Source: Flavobacteriaceae bacterium (GTDB lineage Bacteria > Bacteroidota > Bacteroidia > Flavobacteriales > Flavobacteriaceae). From it: a DNA stretch of 27,406 bases. Shown piece by piece: positions 1 through 6,920 of the stretch; within the stretch, counting starts at the first letter, position 1, and each line of letters starts with the position of its first letter. The notes beneath the pieces are model-generated. The model made no database searches, was not told the DNA's origin, and worked only from the letters and a program-made list of their open reading frames with translations. Location of the stretch: assembly GCA_029245825.1 (NCBI GenBank), contig JAQWON010000128.1:1-27406 (forward strand), written 5' to 3'. The position numbers were made by a program, and so were the translations under genes.

Positions 1-19
1 CCAACTGAGCTATAGGACC
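1..19 (-). tRNA. 5' part of a tRNA gene, cut by the window edge
   Basis: Read on the minus strand, positions 19 to 1 give GGTCCTATAGCTCAGTTGG. This is a 7-nt acceptor strand (GGTCCTA), the usual TA at tRNA positions 8-9, the D-stem strand GCTC and the start of the D loop (AGTTGG). The anticodon lies outside the window, so the isotype cannot be told. A TATATTTG promoter box sits 10 nt upstream, which supports a real gene rather than a remnant. Confidence 0.8.
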
Positions 20-29
20 ATTAATTGAG

Positions 30-37
30 CAAATATA
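30..37 (-). promoter_or_regulatory. -7 box of the partial tRNA gene
   Basis: TATATTTG on the minus strand matches the Bacteroidota -7 consensus TAnnTTTG exactly. It ends 10 nt before the tRNA 5' end, leaving only a short leader for RNase P to remove. I see no clear TTG at -33. Confidence 0.55.
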
Positions 38-83
38 CAATTTAGAGATAAATTATTCTATATAATATATGATAGTATAAAAG

Positions 84-1967
84 TCATTTTTTTGAAACAA
101 CCGGAATCCTTATTTGAGATGGATAACGCTCTGAATAATGAATATTATTTGTAGCAATAACACCTATTTTTTCATCAAAATTATTCCCTCCAGTATTAAG
201 GTTTCTAGCAAATCGTGGAAAATTACTGCTAGAAACTTCTATCCTAATTCTATGGCCTTTTTTAAAATAATTACTTGTTGACATTGGAGATAAGCTTACT
301 TTATAAACTTTTCCTTTGTCCATAAAAACCTCCTTATCATATCCGTCTCTATATCTAGCTCTTTGTATTGTTTCGTCGAGGTTATATGCCTTACCATCAG
401 GATAAACATCAATTATTTTGATTGTAAAATCAGTGTCCTTAACATCAGATGATACATATAGATCCGCCTCAATAAATCCAGACACTTCAATTCCTTCTCC
501 TAATGGTTGCGAAGTATAGACCAATATGTCTGCCCTTGTTTCCATTATTCTTTGATCAAAGGATCCTCCTTGGACAGCATTTCCAGTACAACAAACTCCT
601 CCGCCATATGATTTAACAGGGTTCATCGGATCATAAACAAATGAATCTTTTGTTTCAGAATTTGAATTTTCTGTTAGTGAGAGCGTACCGTTTCCGTACA
701 TCGTTTTGGCATTTCCCTCACTCCCAAGAAAGTAGGTCTTATAAGTTGTCCCTTTAGGAGGCCATGTTTCAGATTGTTGCCATTTATTAATGCCCATAGT
801 ATAATATTGAACTCTTGGAGTTTTACTGTCAAAATTATTTTTTTCACCCTTTAAAAAATGATCAAACCATAAAGAAATTTGTTCATCATAATTTAGCCTT
901 GCATCTCCAACGCTTAACTCTCCAACAATTGTGTTTTCTTTGGCTCTCTTAAATCCACAATGAAGAGTTGGCGCAATAACTAAATATTGATTTTCCCTCA
1001 CGCTTTTACTTTTTGCGTTATTTCTAACATGATTAAAAAGTTCAAGATTGGGGCTAGTGGCCACGTCATACCAAGAAACAAACCAAAAACTTGGCACTCC
1101 AAAGCCCATGTCGTCATGATAGAGCCCTCCTTTATACCAATCCTTATCATTGGGTTTTCTTATTATCATCTTATCAAAAATTTCTTTTTTCCCACTAACA
1201 TTTTTCAGAAGATCTTTAAGTGGCAAATGCTGAAATGCCTCCACCCAATTGATGGGTGGATTTTCAGGAGCTAAATCATAAAATCTAGAAACTCTAATCA
1301 AATCCTCTTGACTTGCTCCAGCTGGAATTCTGGGTTTAAATTTGTCTTGTTCTACTCCATATAACCAAGAGGCAAATAATAATTGTTCCACTCCTCCTCT
1401 ATACCAATTACCCTGTTCATAGTATTGCCCAACTCTTCCAACTCCAGCACCAAAACCTTGAGGAACCATCGCAGCATGAGCAGGATGGTCTAATGAGGCC
1501 ACTGCCATTTGCCACTCAGCCGTTGATGAGCATCCAATAGTCCCGATCTTACCATTTGACCAAGTCTGATTACTAAGCCAAGTAAAAGCATCATATCCAT
1601 CTGTTAGGGGGACTCCTAAAATGTCCCATTCCCCTTCTGAAAAGTATCTCCCTCGTTCATTTTGAACAACATAAGCATATCCTTTTTTAACCATTTGCAA
1701 AGCAGATTGCAAAGCTCTTGTTCTTTCTTTTCCGTCTCCCCATGAATTAAAATTATATGGAGTTCTTGAAAAAATAACAGGCACTTTCTTGTTTGTTTTG
1801 GGTCTATAAATGTTTGTAGAGAGCCTTTTCCCATCTCTCATTGGCATCATTATTTTTTCATCAATTATTGCGATTTCTTCTAATTGTTTTCGAATATTTT
1901 CTTGAGAATATATAGTGAAGAAAGAAAAAAATAAAATTGTCTTTATAAGGGAAGCTGTTTTTTTCAT
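84..1967 (-). CDS. Secreted CocE/NonD-family (S15-type) serine hydrolase
   Basis: This is a 627-residue exported alpha/beta hydrolase of the X-Pro dipeptidyl-peptidase/CocE family. A hydrophobic signal peptide covers about residues 5-22 (ending near IYSQ). The hydrolase domain follows, with the nucleophile elbow GCSS at 145-148 (Ser147 is the expected nucleophile) inside GTIGCSSTAEW, a motif I associate with a subgroup of these enzymes. The catalytic His is probably in the segment LVIAPTLHCG, and the Asp near SWYDVATSP. The C-terminal part, about residue 470 onward, looks like the beta-rich PepX_C jelly-roll domain, with QRARYRDGYDKE and KKGHRIRIEVSSSNFPR. Family members cleave acyl-proline peptides or act as esterases and beta-lactam acylases; the substrate here is unknown. 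The likely location is the periplasm or outside the cell. The gene diverges from the lipoprotein gene at 2037. Confidence 0.88.
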   Translation of the reverse strand: MKKTASLIKTILFFSFFTIYSQENIRKQLEEIAIIDEKIMMPMRDGKRLSTNIYRPKTNKKVPVIFSRTPYNFNSWGDGKERTRALQSALQMVKKGYAYVVQNERGRYFSEGEWDILGVPLTDGYDAFTWLSNQTWSNGKIGTIGCSSTAEWQMAVASLDHPAHAAMVPQGFGAGVGRVGQYYEQGNWYRGGVEQLLFASWLYGVEQDKFKPRIPAGASQEDLIRVSRFYDLAPENPPINWVEAFQHLPLKDLLKNVSGKKEIFDKMIIRKPNDKDWYKGGLYHDDMGFGVPSFWFVSWYDVATSPNLELFNHVRNNAKSKSVRENQYLVIAPTLHCGFKRAKENTIVGELSVGDARLNYDEQISLWFDHFLKGEKNNFDSKTPRVQYYTMGINKWQQSETWPPKGTTYKTYFLGSEGNAKTMYGNGTLSLTENSNSETKDSFVYDPMNPVKSYGGGVCCTGNAVQGGSFDQRIMETRADILVYTSQPLGEGIEVSGFIEADLYVSSDVKDTDFTIKIIDVYPDGKAYNLDETIQRARYRDGYDKEVFMDKGKVYKVSLSPMSTSNYFKKGHRIRIEVSSSNFPRFARNLNTGGNNFDEKIGVIATNNIHYSERYPSQIRIPVVSKK

Positions 1968-1995
1968 TTTTTGATCATTATGAATTTAATAAAGG

Positions 1996-2003
1996 TAAAA
2001 ATA
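1996..2003 (-). promoter_or_regulatory. Possible -7 box of the S15-type hydrolase gene
   Basis: TATTTTTA on the minus strand matches TAnnTTT with A in place of the final G, and lies 28 nt before the start codon at 1967. No -33 element is obvious, and the region is AT-rich, so this is weak. Confidence 0.3.
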
Positions 2004-2036
2004 ATCTTTATCTTCAAAGGAAATTTAATTTATCAA

Positions 2037-3002
2037 ATGATCCCTGCTCTGAGAAGATTTTGTTTGTTTAAAATTTGTGTGGAAAGAATTTTACTCTTAT
2101 CAATCTTTTTAACCTTTTTTTCTTGTTCTTCAAGCAAGACATCAAATGATGAGCAAGATTCAAATGTTTTAATTGTTGATAATGATATAGACTGGAGCGA
2201 ATTCATTGAATACAGCAAGGGAAACATCCCAGTTATTTTAATTTCAGTACATGGCGGAACTTTGTCTCCAGAATGGATATCTGACAGGTCATGTTCTAAT
2301 GCTGTAACTGTGAAAGATGATAATACCTTTGAATTAGCAAAAGAAACCGAAGAAGCTCTCTCTTTGATCGAGGCAAGTCCTTATGTTGTTTTAAATAAAA
2401 TAAATAGGAAAAAAATTGATTTAAACCGTTCTCTTGAAGATTCTAATTGTGGAGACAGAACCACCGAAGAATATTGGGATCTTTTCCATAAAAAAGTGTC
2501 AGAATACAAGGAAGAAATAGAGCGTCTTTTTGGAAAAGGATTGATTCTCGATCTTCATGGTCATGGCCATTCAATTCAAAGAATTGAATTAGGATATCTT
2601 TTATCTAAAAGTAACCTATCTGAAAATGATGAGTCCCTTAATAGTAATGAAATTACTTCATTAAGCTCTATTAAAAATCTTGCTGCAAATAATCGTTCTG
2701 GAATTAATCACTCTGAATTACTTCGGGGAGAAAAATCGTTTGGCGCTCTACTTGATAATAAAGGTTATCCTGCTGTTCCTTCACAAAATGACACTCATCC
2801 AAACTCTGGAGAACTTTACTTTACCGGGGGATATAATACATTTACTTATGGTTCAAGAGCCCAAGGAAATATAGACGCTTTACAATTGGAAATCAACAAA
2901 AAAGGTGTTCGTGAAGATCTTAATCAGGTAGAAGATTTCGCATCAGCCCTTTCTAATGTTATCATAGAATATCTTTCTGAGCATTATGGTGATTACAACT
3001 AA
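2037..3002 (+). CDS. Lipoprotein of the N-formylglutamate amidohydrolase (FGase) family
   Basis: The reading frame is open from 1971, but the Met at 2037 gives a clean lipoprotein signal of 321 residues: basic MIPALRR, a hydrophobic run, then the lipobox FFSC with Cys30 followed by SSS. The mature part carries FGase-like motifs: SVHGG at 70-74, DRSCSN at 83-88, NRKKIDLNR at 123-131, and DLHGHGH at 172-178. A late LQLEINKKGVR stretch corresponds to the Q-x-E segment of the family. Classical FGases release formate from N-formylglutamate in cytoplasmic histidine catabolism. An export signal and lipid anchor imply another role here, for instance on periplasmic or cell-surface N-acyl or peptide substrates, which is inference. 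Its neighbours give no pathway. Confidence 0.75.
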   Translation: MIPALRRFCLFKICVERILLLSIFLTFFSCSSSKTSNDEQDSNVLIVDNDIDWSEFIEYSKGNIPVILISVHGGTLSPEWISDRSCSNAVTVKDDNTFELAKETEEALSLIEASPYVVLNKINRKKIDLNRSLEDSNCGDRTTEEYWDLFHKKVSEYKEEIERLFGKGLILDLHGHGHSIQRIELGYLLSKSNLSENDESLNSNEITSLSSIKNLAANNRSGINHSELLRGEKSFGALLDNKGYPAVPSQNDTHPNSGELYFTGGYNTFTYGSRAQGNIDALQLEINKKGVREDLNQVEDFASALSNVIIEYLSEHYGDYN

Positions 3003-3035
3003 AAAAATGAATTTTTTTATAATATTTTAATCTTT

Positions 3036-3049
3036 TATTTTTATATTTA
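3036..3049 (+). promoter_or_regulatory. Possible promoter boxes for the small ORF at 3063
   Basis: Two overlapping TAnnTTTA strings, TATTTTTA (3036-3043) and TATATTTA (3042-3049), lie 13-20 nt before the ATG at 3063. Both lack the final G of the consensus and the surroundings are T-rich, so this is weak support. Confidence 0.3.
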
Positions 3050-3062
3050 ATGTCCTTTAATC

Positions 3063-3218
3063 ATGAAAAGAAATCTTCTGTTTTTTGAATTCCCCAAGGG
3101 CACCCAAAAAATCTGCATAAATGGCAGAAGTTATACTCGAGAACAATTCTTGACAGCACAGAAAAGAGAGAGATTTCGTGATACAAAAGGGCGTTTTGCT
3201 AAGAGTGCATTGTATTAA
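3063..3218 (+). CDS. Small basic protein of unknown function (51 aa)
   Basis: This short open frame, ATG to TAA, encodes 51 residues beginning MKRNLLFFEFPKG and ending RFRDTKGRFAKSALY. The composition is strongly basic in the second half (QKRERFRDTKGRFAK), with no membrane segment or cysteine pair. It fills the otherwise empty stretch between the FGase-like gene and the gene at 3281. The codons look like normal coding sequence: a varied amino acid mix, little low-complexity sequence, and GGC, CGA and CTG codons that are uncommon in AT-rich spacer. I do not recognise a family. The basic C-terminus could bind RNA, DNA or the ribosome, but nothing in the sequence proves it. Confidence 0.5.
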   Translation: MKRNLLFFEFPKGTQKICINGRSYTREQFLTAQKRERFRDTKGRFAKSALY

Positions 3219-3263
3219 TTTTTTTCTCTCCCCCATTATAATTTACTTTTTATGGGTATTTAT

Positions 3264-3271
3264 TATATTTG
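3264..3271 (+). promoter_or_regulatory. -7 box for the 3281 gene
   Basis: TATATTTG is an exact TAnnTTTG match, followed by TCAATCAAA and then ATG at 3281. The expected transcript start is only a few bases before or at the ATG. The box overlaps a TTG at 3269 that could be mistaken for the start codon. Confidence 0.55.
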
Positions 3272-3280
3272 TCAATCAAA

Positions 3281-3637
3281 ATGTTTTCTATGAATCCTAC
3301 TGATAAGGCCTCTTTATCAATTGTTGGCGTGAGCTTAGTCCTTATTATTTTAGTTGGATTCTTTTTTCAAGAAAAAGGAATTTTTGGCATACAAAACTCT
3401 CCAAGTTATCTGATAGTCACAATATCTATAGAGGATAATGCCTCTGGGGAAACAAATATTGTGGCTTATGAGGATGATGGTGAAAATAAAATTAACCCCA
3501 ACTTTTCTTCTTTATCTTCAATCGGTATTATAAATAATTATCTTGAAAGGGGTTATGAAGTTGTCAATGTCTTTGAAGAAAAAAATTTTGCTGAAAAAAC
3601 AGAAAAGACAATTAGAACTGTTTGGTTTAAAAAATAG
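3281..3637 (+). CDS. Small single-pass membrane protein of unknown function
   Basis: About 118 residues. A short N-terminus (MFSMNPTDKAS) precedes one strongly hydrophobic helix, about residues 11-31 (LSIVGVSLVLIILVGFFFQ). The soluble remainder of about 85 residues contains VTISIEDNASGETN and ends IRTVWFKK. The frame is open back to a TTG at 3269, but that codon lies inside the TATATTTG promoter box, so ATG 3281 (or ATG 3290) is the better start. I do not recognise a family. The soluble part alternates polar and hydrophobic residues, suggesting a small beta-rich domain outside the membrane. It ends 17 nt before the stop of the convergent CAP gene. Confidence 0.6.
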   Translation: MFSMNPTDKASLSIVGVSLVLIILVGFFFQEKGIFGIQNSPSYLIVTISIEDNASGETNIVAYEDDGENKINPNFSSLSSIGIINNYLERGYEVVNVFEEKNFAEKTEKTIRTVWFKK

Positions 3638-3654
3638 TCAGAAACTAATTGTTT

Positions 3655-4188
3655 TTATCTAAAATTTTGGGTGCTATATCCATTACCATCATTATCAAAA
3701 GCTATACCCACACCAATATAGGTATAGTCTCCCATAATGTTTTTATAATGGGGGGGGCTATCTTTCCAGGATTGGACAACACATTTGCTAAACTTTTTGG
3801 GAGATCTTGTGTCGCCGCAGCCAATAACATTTTCAAACCATGGAGTATTAGCTATATTTTCAGCTATACCAAAATAAGTGTTCCCCCTTCTAACCCAGGC
3901 CTTAATATTTTGTCGTTCTGCTCTTTCAACAGGATCTAACCCTTGATGATCTGTATGAGAGTAGAAATTATATTTAACCATATTATCACTATGATATTGG
4001 GCTAAATCCATCAAGGTGTCTAATAATTTTAATTTTGGAAGATTTTTTTCTACACGCAAAAGATTTGTTTCCTTAACTATTGAGTTGGCAATTTCTTGGA
4101 TATTGTCTTGAGCATTTAGTTGTAAAAAAAAGCACCCTATTGTAAAGAGAAATAAATAGCGATTAAGTTTTTTTGTTTTGTGTTTCAT
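3655..4188 (-). CDS. Secreted CAP/SCP-domain protein (YkwD-like)
   Basis: 177 residues from the Met at 4188, which gives a good signal peptide: KHKTKK, a hydrophobic stretch, then a likely cut after LQLNA. The mature part is one CAP domain: NLLRVEKNLPKLKLLDTL at the start, the metal-site-like AQYHSDNM and FYSHTDHQGLDP, GIAENIA, the SWKDSPPHYKNIM segment, and the C-terminal YTYIGVGIAFDNDGNG ending in TQNF. Bacterial CAP proteins are extracellular and mostly of unknown activity. The upstream in-frame extension to 4248 would add residues before the signal peptide and cross both divergent promoters, so it is rejected. A tract of eight C (coding strand) encodes part of the conserved SPPH. The gene diverges from rbfA. 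Confidence 0.85.
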   Translation of the reverse strand: MKHKTKKLNRYLFLFTIGCFFLQLNAQDNIQEIANSIVKETNLLRVEKNLPKLKLLDTLMDLAQYHSDNMVKYNFYSHTDHQGLDPVERAERQNIKAWVRRGNTYFGIAENIANTPWFENVIGCGDTRSPKKFSKCVVQSWKDSPPHYKNIMGDYTYIGVGIAFDNDGNGYSTQNFR

Positions 4189-4193
4189 TCTTT

Positions 4194-4201
4194 CAAAAAT
4201 A
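4194..4201 (-). promoter_or_regulatory. -7 box for the CAP-domain gene
   Basis: TATTTTTG on the minus strand is an exact TAnnTTTG match, separated by only AAAGA from the ATG at 4188, implying a leaderless or nearly leaderless mRNA. It also fixes the start choice. Confidence 0.55.
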
Positions 4202-4223
4202 TAAAATAATCCATTGGAATAGT

Positions 4224-4231
4224 TATTTTTG
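4224..4231 (+). promoter_or_regulatory. -7 box for rbfA
   Basis: TATTTTTG is an exact TAnnTTTG match, followed by TCAATGATG, so the ATGs at 4235 and 4238 are 3 and 6 nt downstream. Together with the box at 4194-4201 it forms a very short bidirectional promoter region. Confidence 0.55.
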
Positions 4232-4237
4232 TCAATG

Positions 4238-4615
4238 ATGGAATTCAAAGAGTCAAATAGGCAAAAGAAAATTAGCTCCCTTTTCAGAAAAGAATTAGCG
4301 ACCCTTTTTCAAAGGCTTATTAAAAAAGAAAATAAGGATAATTTAATTTTATCAATTACAAAAGTATACGTTGCCCCTGATATTTCCTCAGCAAAAATAT
4401 ATATAAGTGTTTTCCCTTCTGAATTAAGCTCTAAACAGATAAATGAAATTAAACATAATTCTTCCTTAATAAAACACCAATTATCTCAAAGGCTTAAATC
4501 AACAATAAGAAAAATTCCTGAATTAAATTTTTATCTAGATGATTCCCTAGATTATATTGAAGAGGTTGATAGGGCTCTTAAAAAACCCTTTAACCCTATA
4601 AAAGGGGATATATAA
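4238..4615 (+). CDS. rbfA: Ribosome-binding factor A
   Basis: 125 residues from ATG 4238 (an adjacent ATG at 4235 would add one Met). RbfA is a small KH-like protein that binds the 30S subunit and helps mature the 5' end of 16S rRNA. Visible features are the N-terminal helix SNRQKKISSLFRKELATLFQ, the segment ITKVYVAPDISSAKIYISVF, which matches the family core 'v..v.vs.Dl..a.vyvs', and the C-terminal LDDSLDYIEEVDRAL. The length fits the family. The promoter box lies 6 nt upstream. The permease gene follows after 11 nt, probably in the same transcript, an order that I recall as common in flavobacteria. Confidence 0.92.
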   Translation: MEFKESNRQKKISSLFRKELATLFQRLIKKENKDNLILSITKVYVAPDISSAKIYISVFPSELSSKQINEIKHNSSLIKHQLSQRLKSTIRKIPELNFYLDDSLDYIEEVDRALKKPFNPIKGDI

Positions 4616-4626
4616 AAAATTTAATA

Positions 4627-5838
4627 ATGATGAATGTAGATTATAAAATTGCTTGGAGATATTTTTTTTCTAAAAGCAATCAAACTGTAATCAATCGGAT
4701 AAGTAATCTTGCTGTTTTTGTAATTTTAATAGCTACATGTTCATTATTAATTGTATTAAGTGCTTTCTCTGGATTAAAAGATTTTGGCCTCTCCTTTAGT
4801 AATATTTTTGATCCTGATTTTAGAATTTTACCTAATAAGGGGAAACAAATATATGTTGATTCTATCTCGATAAATAAACTTAAATCACTACCTGAAATAA
4901 TTGGAGTTTCTTCGGTAATTGAAGAAAAGGTTTTTCTCTCGTTTGAAGAAAAAAACCATGTTGCTTTTCTAAAAGGTGTAGACAAAAATTTTGATTCAGT
5001 TATACCAATAGATTCTATCCTCACAATCGGCGAATGGATTTCTCCTGCGTCCTCTTCTGTGGTTATTGGATATGGTATAGCTAACATACTCGGAGCAAGT
5101 GTTTACGACTATTCCTCTTTTTTAAAAATTACAGCTCCAAAAGCTAGTAGTGCTAGTTTAATTAACAGAAAGCCATTTAAATCATTTCCTTCTTCTGTTG
5201 TTGGTCTTTACCAGGTAAGTGAAGACATAGATAAAAAATATATATTTACAAACTTATCTTTTGCAAAGAATCTTTTTGAGTTTAACCCAAATACTTTTTC
5301 ATATTTAGAAATAAAATCTCAGCCAAATTCTAATAAAAGTGTTCTTCAAAAAAAAGTCGAAAAAATTTTAAATACAGATATAAAAATTAAAAGTAGGACT
5401 GAGATTAATCAAGCAGTACAAAAAATGATGAAAACTGAAAATCTAGCAGTATATTCAATCTTTACATTAATTCTAATTGTTGCTTTATTTAATCTTTCAG
5501 GAGCATTACTAATAATTATTCTAGACAAAAAAAGACAATTAAAAATCCTTTCTGCTATTGGTTTGAAAAAATTAGCTTACAGGAAAATATTTTTTTACGT
5601 CGGCTGTTTAATTACTTTTGTTGGCGGCGTCTCTGGAATTATTCTTGGCAGTTTAATTATCTTTCTGCAAAAACAATTCCATTTCATCAAAGTCCCTGGT
5701 ACTGAATTAGCTTATCCTGTTATTTTAGAATTTGAAAATCTTATGGTTGTTGTTTTTACTCTTTTCTTTTTTGGAAGTATTGCTTCTTTTGTAACAGTCA
5801 ACAATATAAGTTTTCTTGATAAAAGTTTTGATTCCTAA
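4627..5838 (+). CDS. LolC/E-like ABC transporter permease (FtsX superfamily)
   Basis: 403 residues (ATG 4627; ATG 4630 is equally possible). The topology is typical of MacB/LolC-type permeases: one N-terminal membrane helix (about residues 23-48), a large periplasmic region (about 50-270), then three helices near 278-300, 325-350 and 370-395. The N-terminal IAWRYFFSKSNQTVINRIS resembles the LolC/E start 'A.ryl.s.r...f...Is'. Such permeases extract lipoproteins from the inner membrane with an ATPase (LolD) that is not encoded here. It is probably co-transcribed with rbfA. Its stop codon overlaps the convergent dusB stop by 4 nt. Confidence 0.82.
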   Translation: MMNVDYKIAWRYFFSKSNQTVINRISNLAVFVILIATCSLLIVLSAFSGLKDFGLSFSNIFDPDFRILPNKGKQIYVDSISINKLKSLPEIIGVSSVIEEKVFLSFEEKNHVAFLKGVDKNFDSVIPIDSILTIGEWISPASSSVVIGYGIANILGASVYDYSSFLKITAPKASSASLINRKPFKSFPSSVVGLYQVSEDIDKKYIFTNLSFAKNLFEFNPNTFSYLEIKSQPNSNKSVLQKKVEKILNTDIKIKSRTEINQAVQKMMKTENLAVYSIFTLILIVALFNLSGALLIIILDKKRQLKILSAIGLKKLAYRKIFFYVGCLITFVGGVSGIILGSLIIFLQKQFHFIKVPGTELAYPVILEFENLMVVVFTLFFFGSIASFVTVNNISFLDKSFDS

Positions 5839-6818
5839 ACAACTATTTCTTCACTTAAAACCTTGTCGAAAGTATCATAAACCTCTTCAGGTGTATTAGC
5901 AGTTACCATTGATATTCTGTAGGGTTTAAATCCTTTTATGCCCCTAAAATAATTTGCGTAATGCCTTCTTGTCTCCAATAAGCCAAGGGTCTCCCCTTTC
6001 CATGAAATAGACATTTGTAAATGTCTTCTAGCCATTTCAACTCGTTGATTTAAATTCGGAAGAGATTTGTGCTTGTTATATTTAAGAAAGCTCTTTACCT
6101 GATCAAAAAACCAAGGGTTTCCAATAGAAGCTCTACCTATCATGGCCCCATCTAGACCATAAATATCTCTCATTTCTTTTACTCTTTCTGGAGTAGTTAA
6201 ATCTCCATTTCCAAAAACAGGTATTTGCATTCTAGGGTTTTCTTTTACTTTAGCTATAGGTTTCCAATCAGCTTCTCCTTTATACATTTGGGAGCGAGTT
6301 CTTCCATGAATAGAAATAGCAGAGATTCCAACGTCCTGAAGTCTTTCTGCAACTTCAACAATTTTTATAGACTTTTCATCCCAGCCTAATCTAGTTTTAA
6401 TTGTTATAGGGAGGTTTGTCCTTTTTACTATTTCCTTTGTAAGTTTAACCATTAATGGAATATCTTTTAGTATTCCAGCCCCCGCCCCTTTTGAAACTAC
6501 TTTTTTGACAGGGCATCCAAAATTAATATCTATAATATCGGGGTTAGTTTTTTCAACTATATCAACCGCTTCTAGCATAGAGTCCAGATTTGCTCCAAAA
6601 ATTTGAATTCCTACAGGACGTTCTTTCTCATAAATATCAAGTTTTTGAACACTTTTAGAAGCATTTCTTATCAATCCTTCTGATGAAATAAACTCAGTAT
6701 AAACTATATCTGCACCACTTTCTTTACATAACACCCTAAAAGGAGGGTCGCTAACGTCTTCCATTGGGGCTAAAAGCAAAGGAAACTCTTTAAGAGATAT
6801 GTTTCCAATTTTAATCAT
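5835..6818 (-). CDS. dusB: tRNA-dihydrouridine synthase B
   Basis: 327 residues. This is an FMN-dependent enzyme that reduces specific uridines in the tRNA D-loop to dihydrouridine. The TIM-barrel domain shows the family motifs LLAPMEDVSDPPFR (residues 15-28), YTEFISSEGL, DINFGCPVKKV with catalytic Cys102, GAGAGILKD, SIHGRTRSQMYKGEADW, the FMN-phosphate motif FGNGDL, and GAMIGRASIGNPWFF. The C-terminal helical tRNA-binding domain contains RRHYANYFRGIKGF. The motif set fits the DusB/NifR3 branch. The promoter box TACTTTTG ends 5 nt before the ATG. It faces away from lepA. Confidence 0.95.
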   Translation of the reverse strand: MIKIGNISLKEFPLLLAPMEDVSDPPFRVLCKESGADIVYTEFISSEGLIRNASKSVQKLDIYEKERPVGIQIFGANLDSMLEAVDIVEKTNPDIIDINFGCPVKKVVSKGAGAGILKDIPLMVKLTKEIVKRTNLPITIKTRLGWDEKSIKIVEVAERLQDVGISAISIHGRTRSQMYKGEADWKPIAKVKENPRMQIPVFGNGDLTTPERVKEMRDIYGLDGAMIGRASIGNPWFFDQVKSFLKYNKHKSLPNLNQRVEMARRHLQMSISWKGETLGLLETRRHYANYFRGIKGFKPYRISMVTANTPEEVYDTFDKVLSEEIVV

Positions 6819-6823
6819 TACAA

Positions 6824-6831
6824 CAAAAGTA
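6824..6831 (-). promoter_or_regulatory. -7 box for dusB
   Basis: TACTTTTG on the minus strand is an exact TAnnTTTG match, followed by TTGTA and the ATG at 6818, a 5-nt gap that suggests a leaderless transcript. Confidence 0.55.
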
Positions 6832-6872
6832 TGTATTTATTGGCTTTTTTCTCAAATCAAACTAACAATAGC

Positions 6873-6902
6873 TTGAGCCTAGATACAAAGTCATTATCTT
6901 TA
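6873..6902 (+). promoter_or_regulatory. Promoter of lepA (-33 and -7 elements)
   Basis: A TTG at 6873-6875, a 19-nt spacer and TATCTTTA at 6895-6902 match the Bacteroidota layout TTG-N19-TAnnTTTG except for the last base. It lies 18 nt before ATG 6921 and inside the longer open frame, supporting 6921 as the true start. Confidence 0.5.
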
Positions 6903-6920
6903 CCAAAATACAAAACGAAA

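Noticed and set aside
3269..3271. TTG 3269 as a start codon (likewise TTG 4229, 12811 and 18802)
   Set aside because: Each lies inside the TAnnTTTG promoter box, upstream of the likely transcript start, and better start codons follow.
3750..3757. Run of eight G (C8 on the coding strand) in the CAP gene as a phase-variation tract
   Set aside because: It encodes the conserved SPPH of the domain, and an equal C8/G8 run occurs in the essential gltX gene (22063-22070), so such runs are ordinary here.
6831..6920. N-terminal 30-residue extension of LepA
   Set aside because: The family begins at MDKIRNF, and the lepA promoter sits within this stretch.
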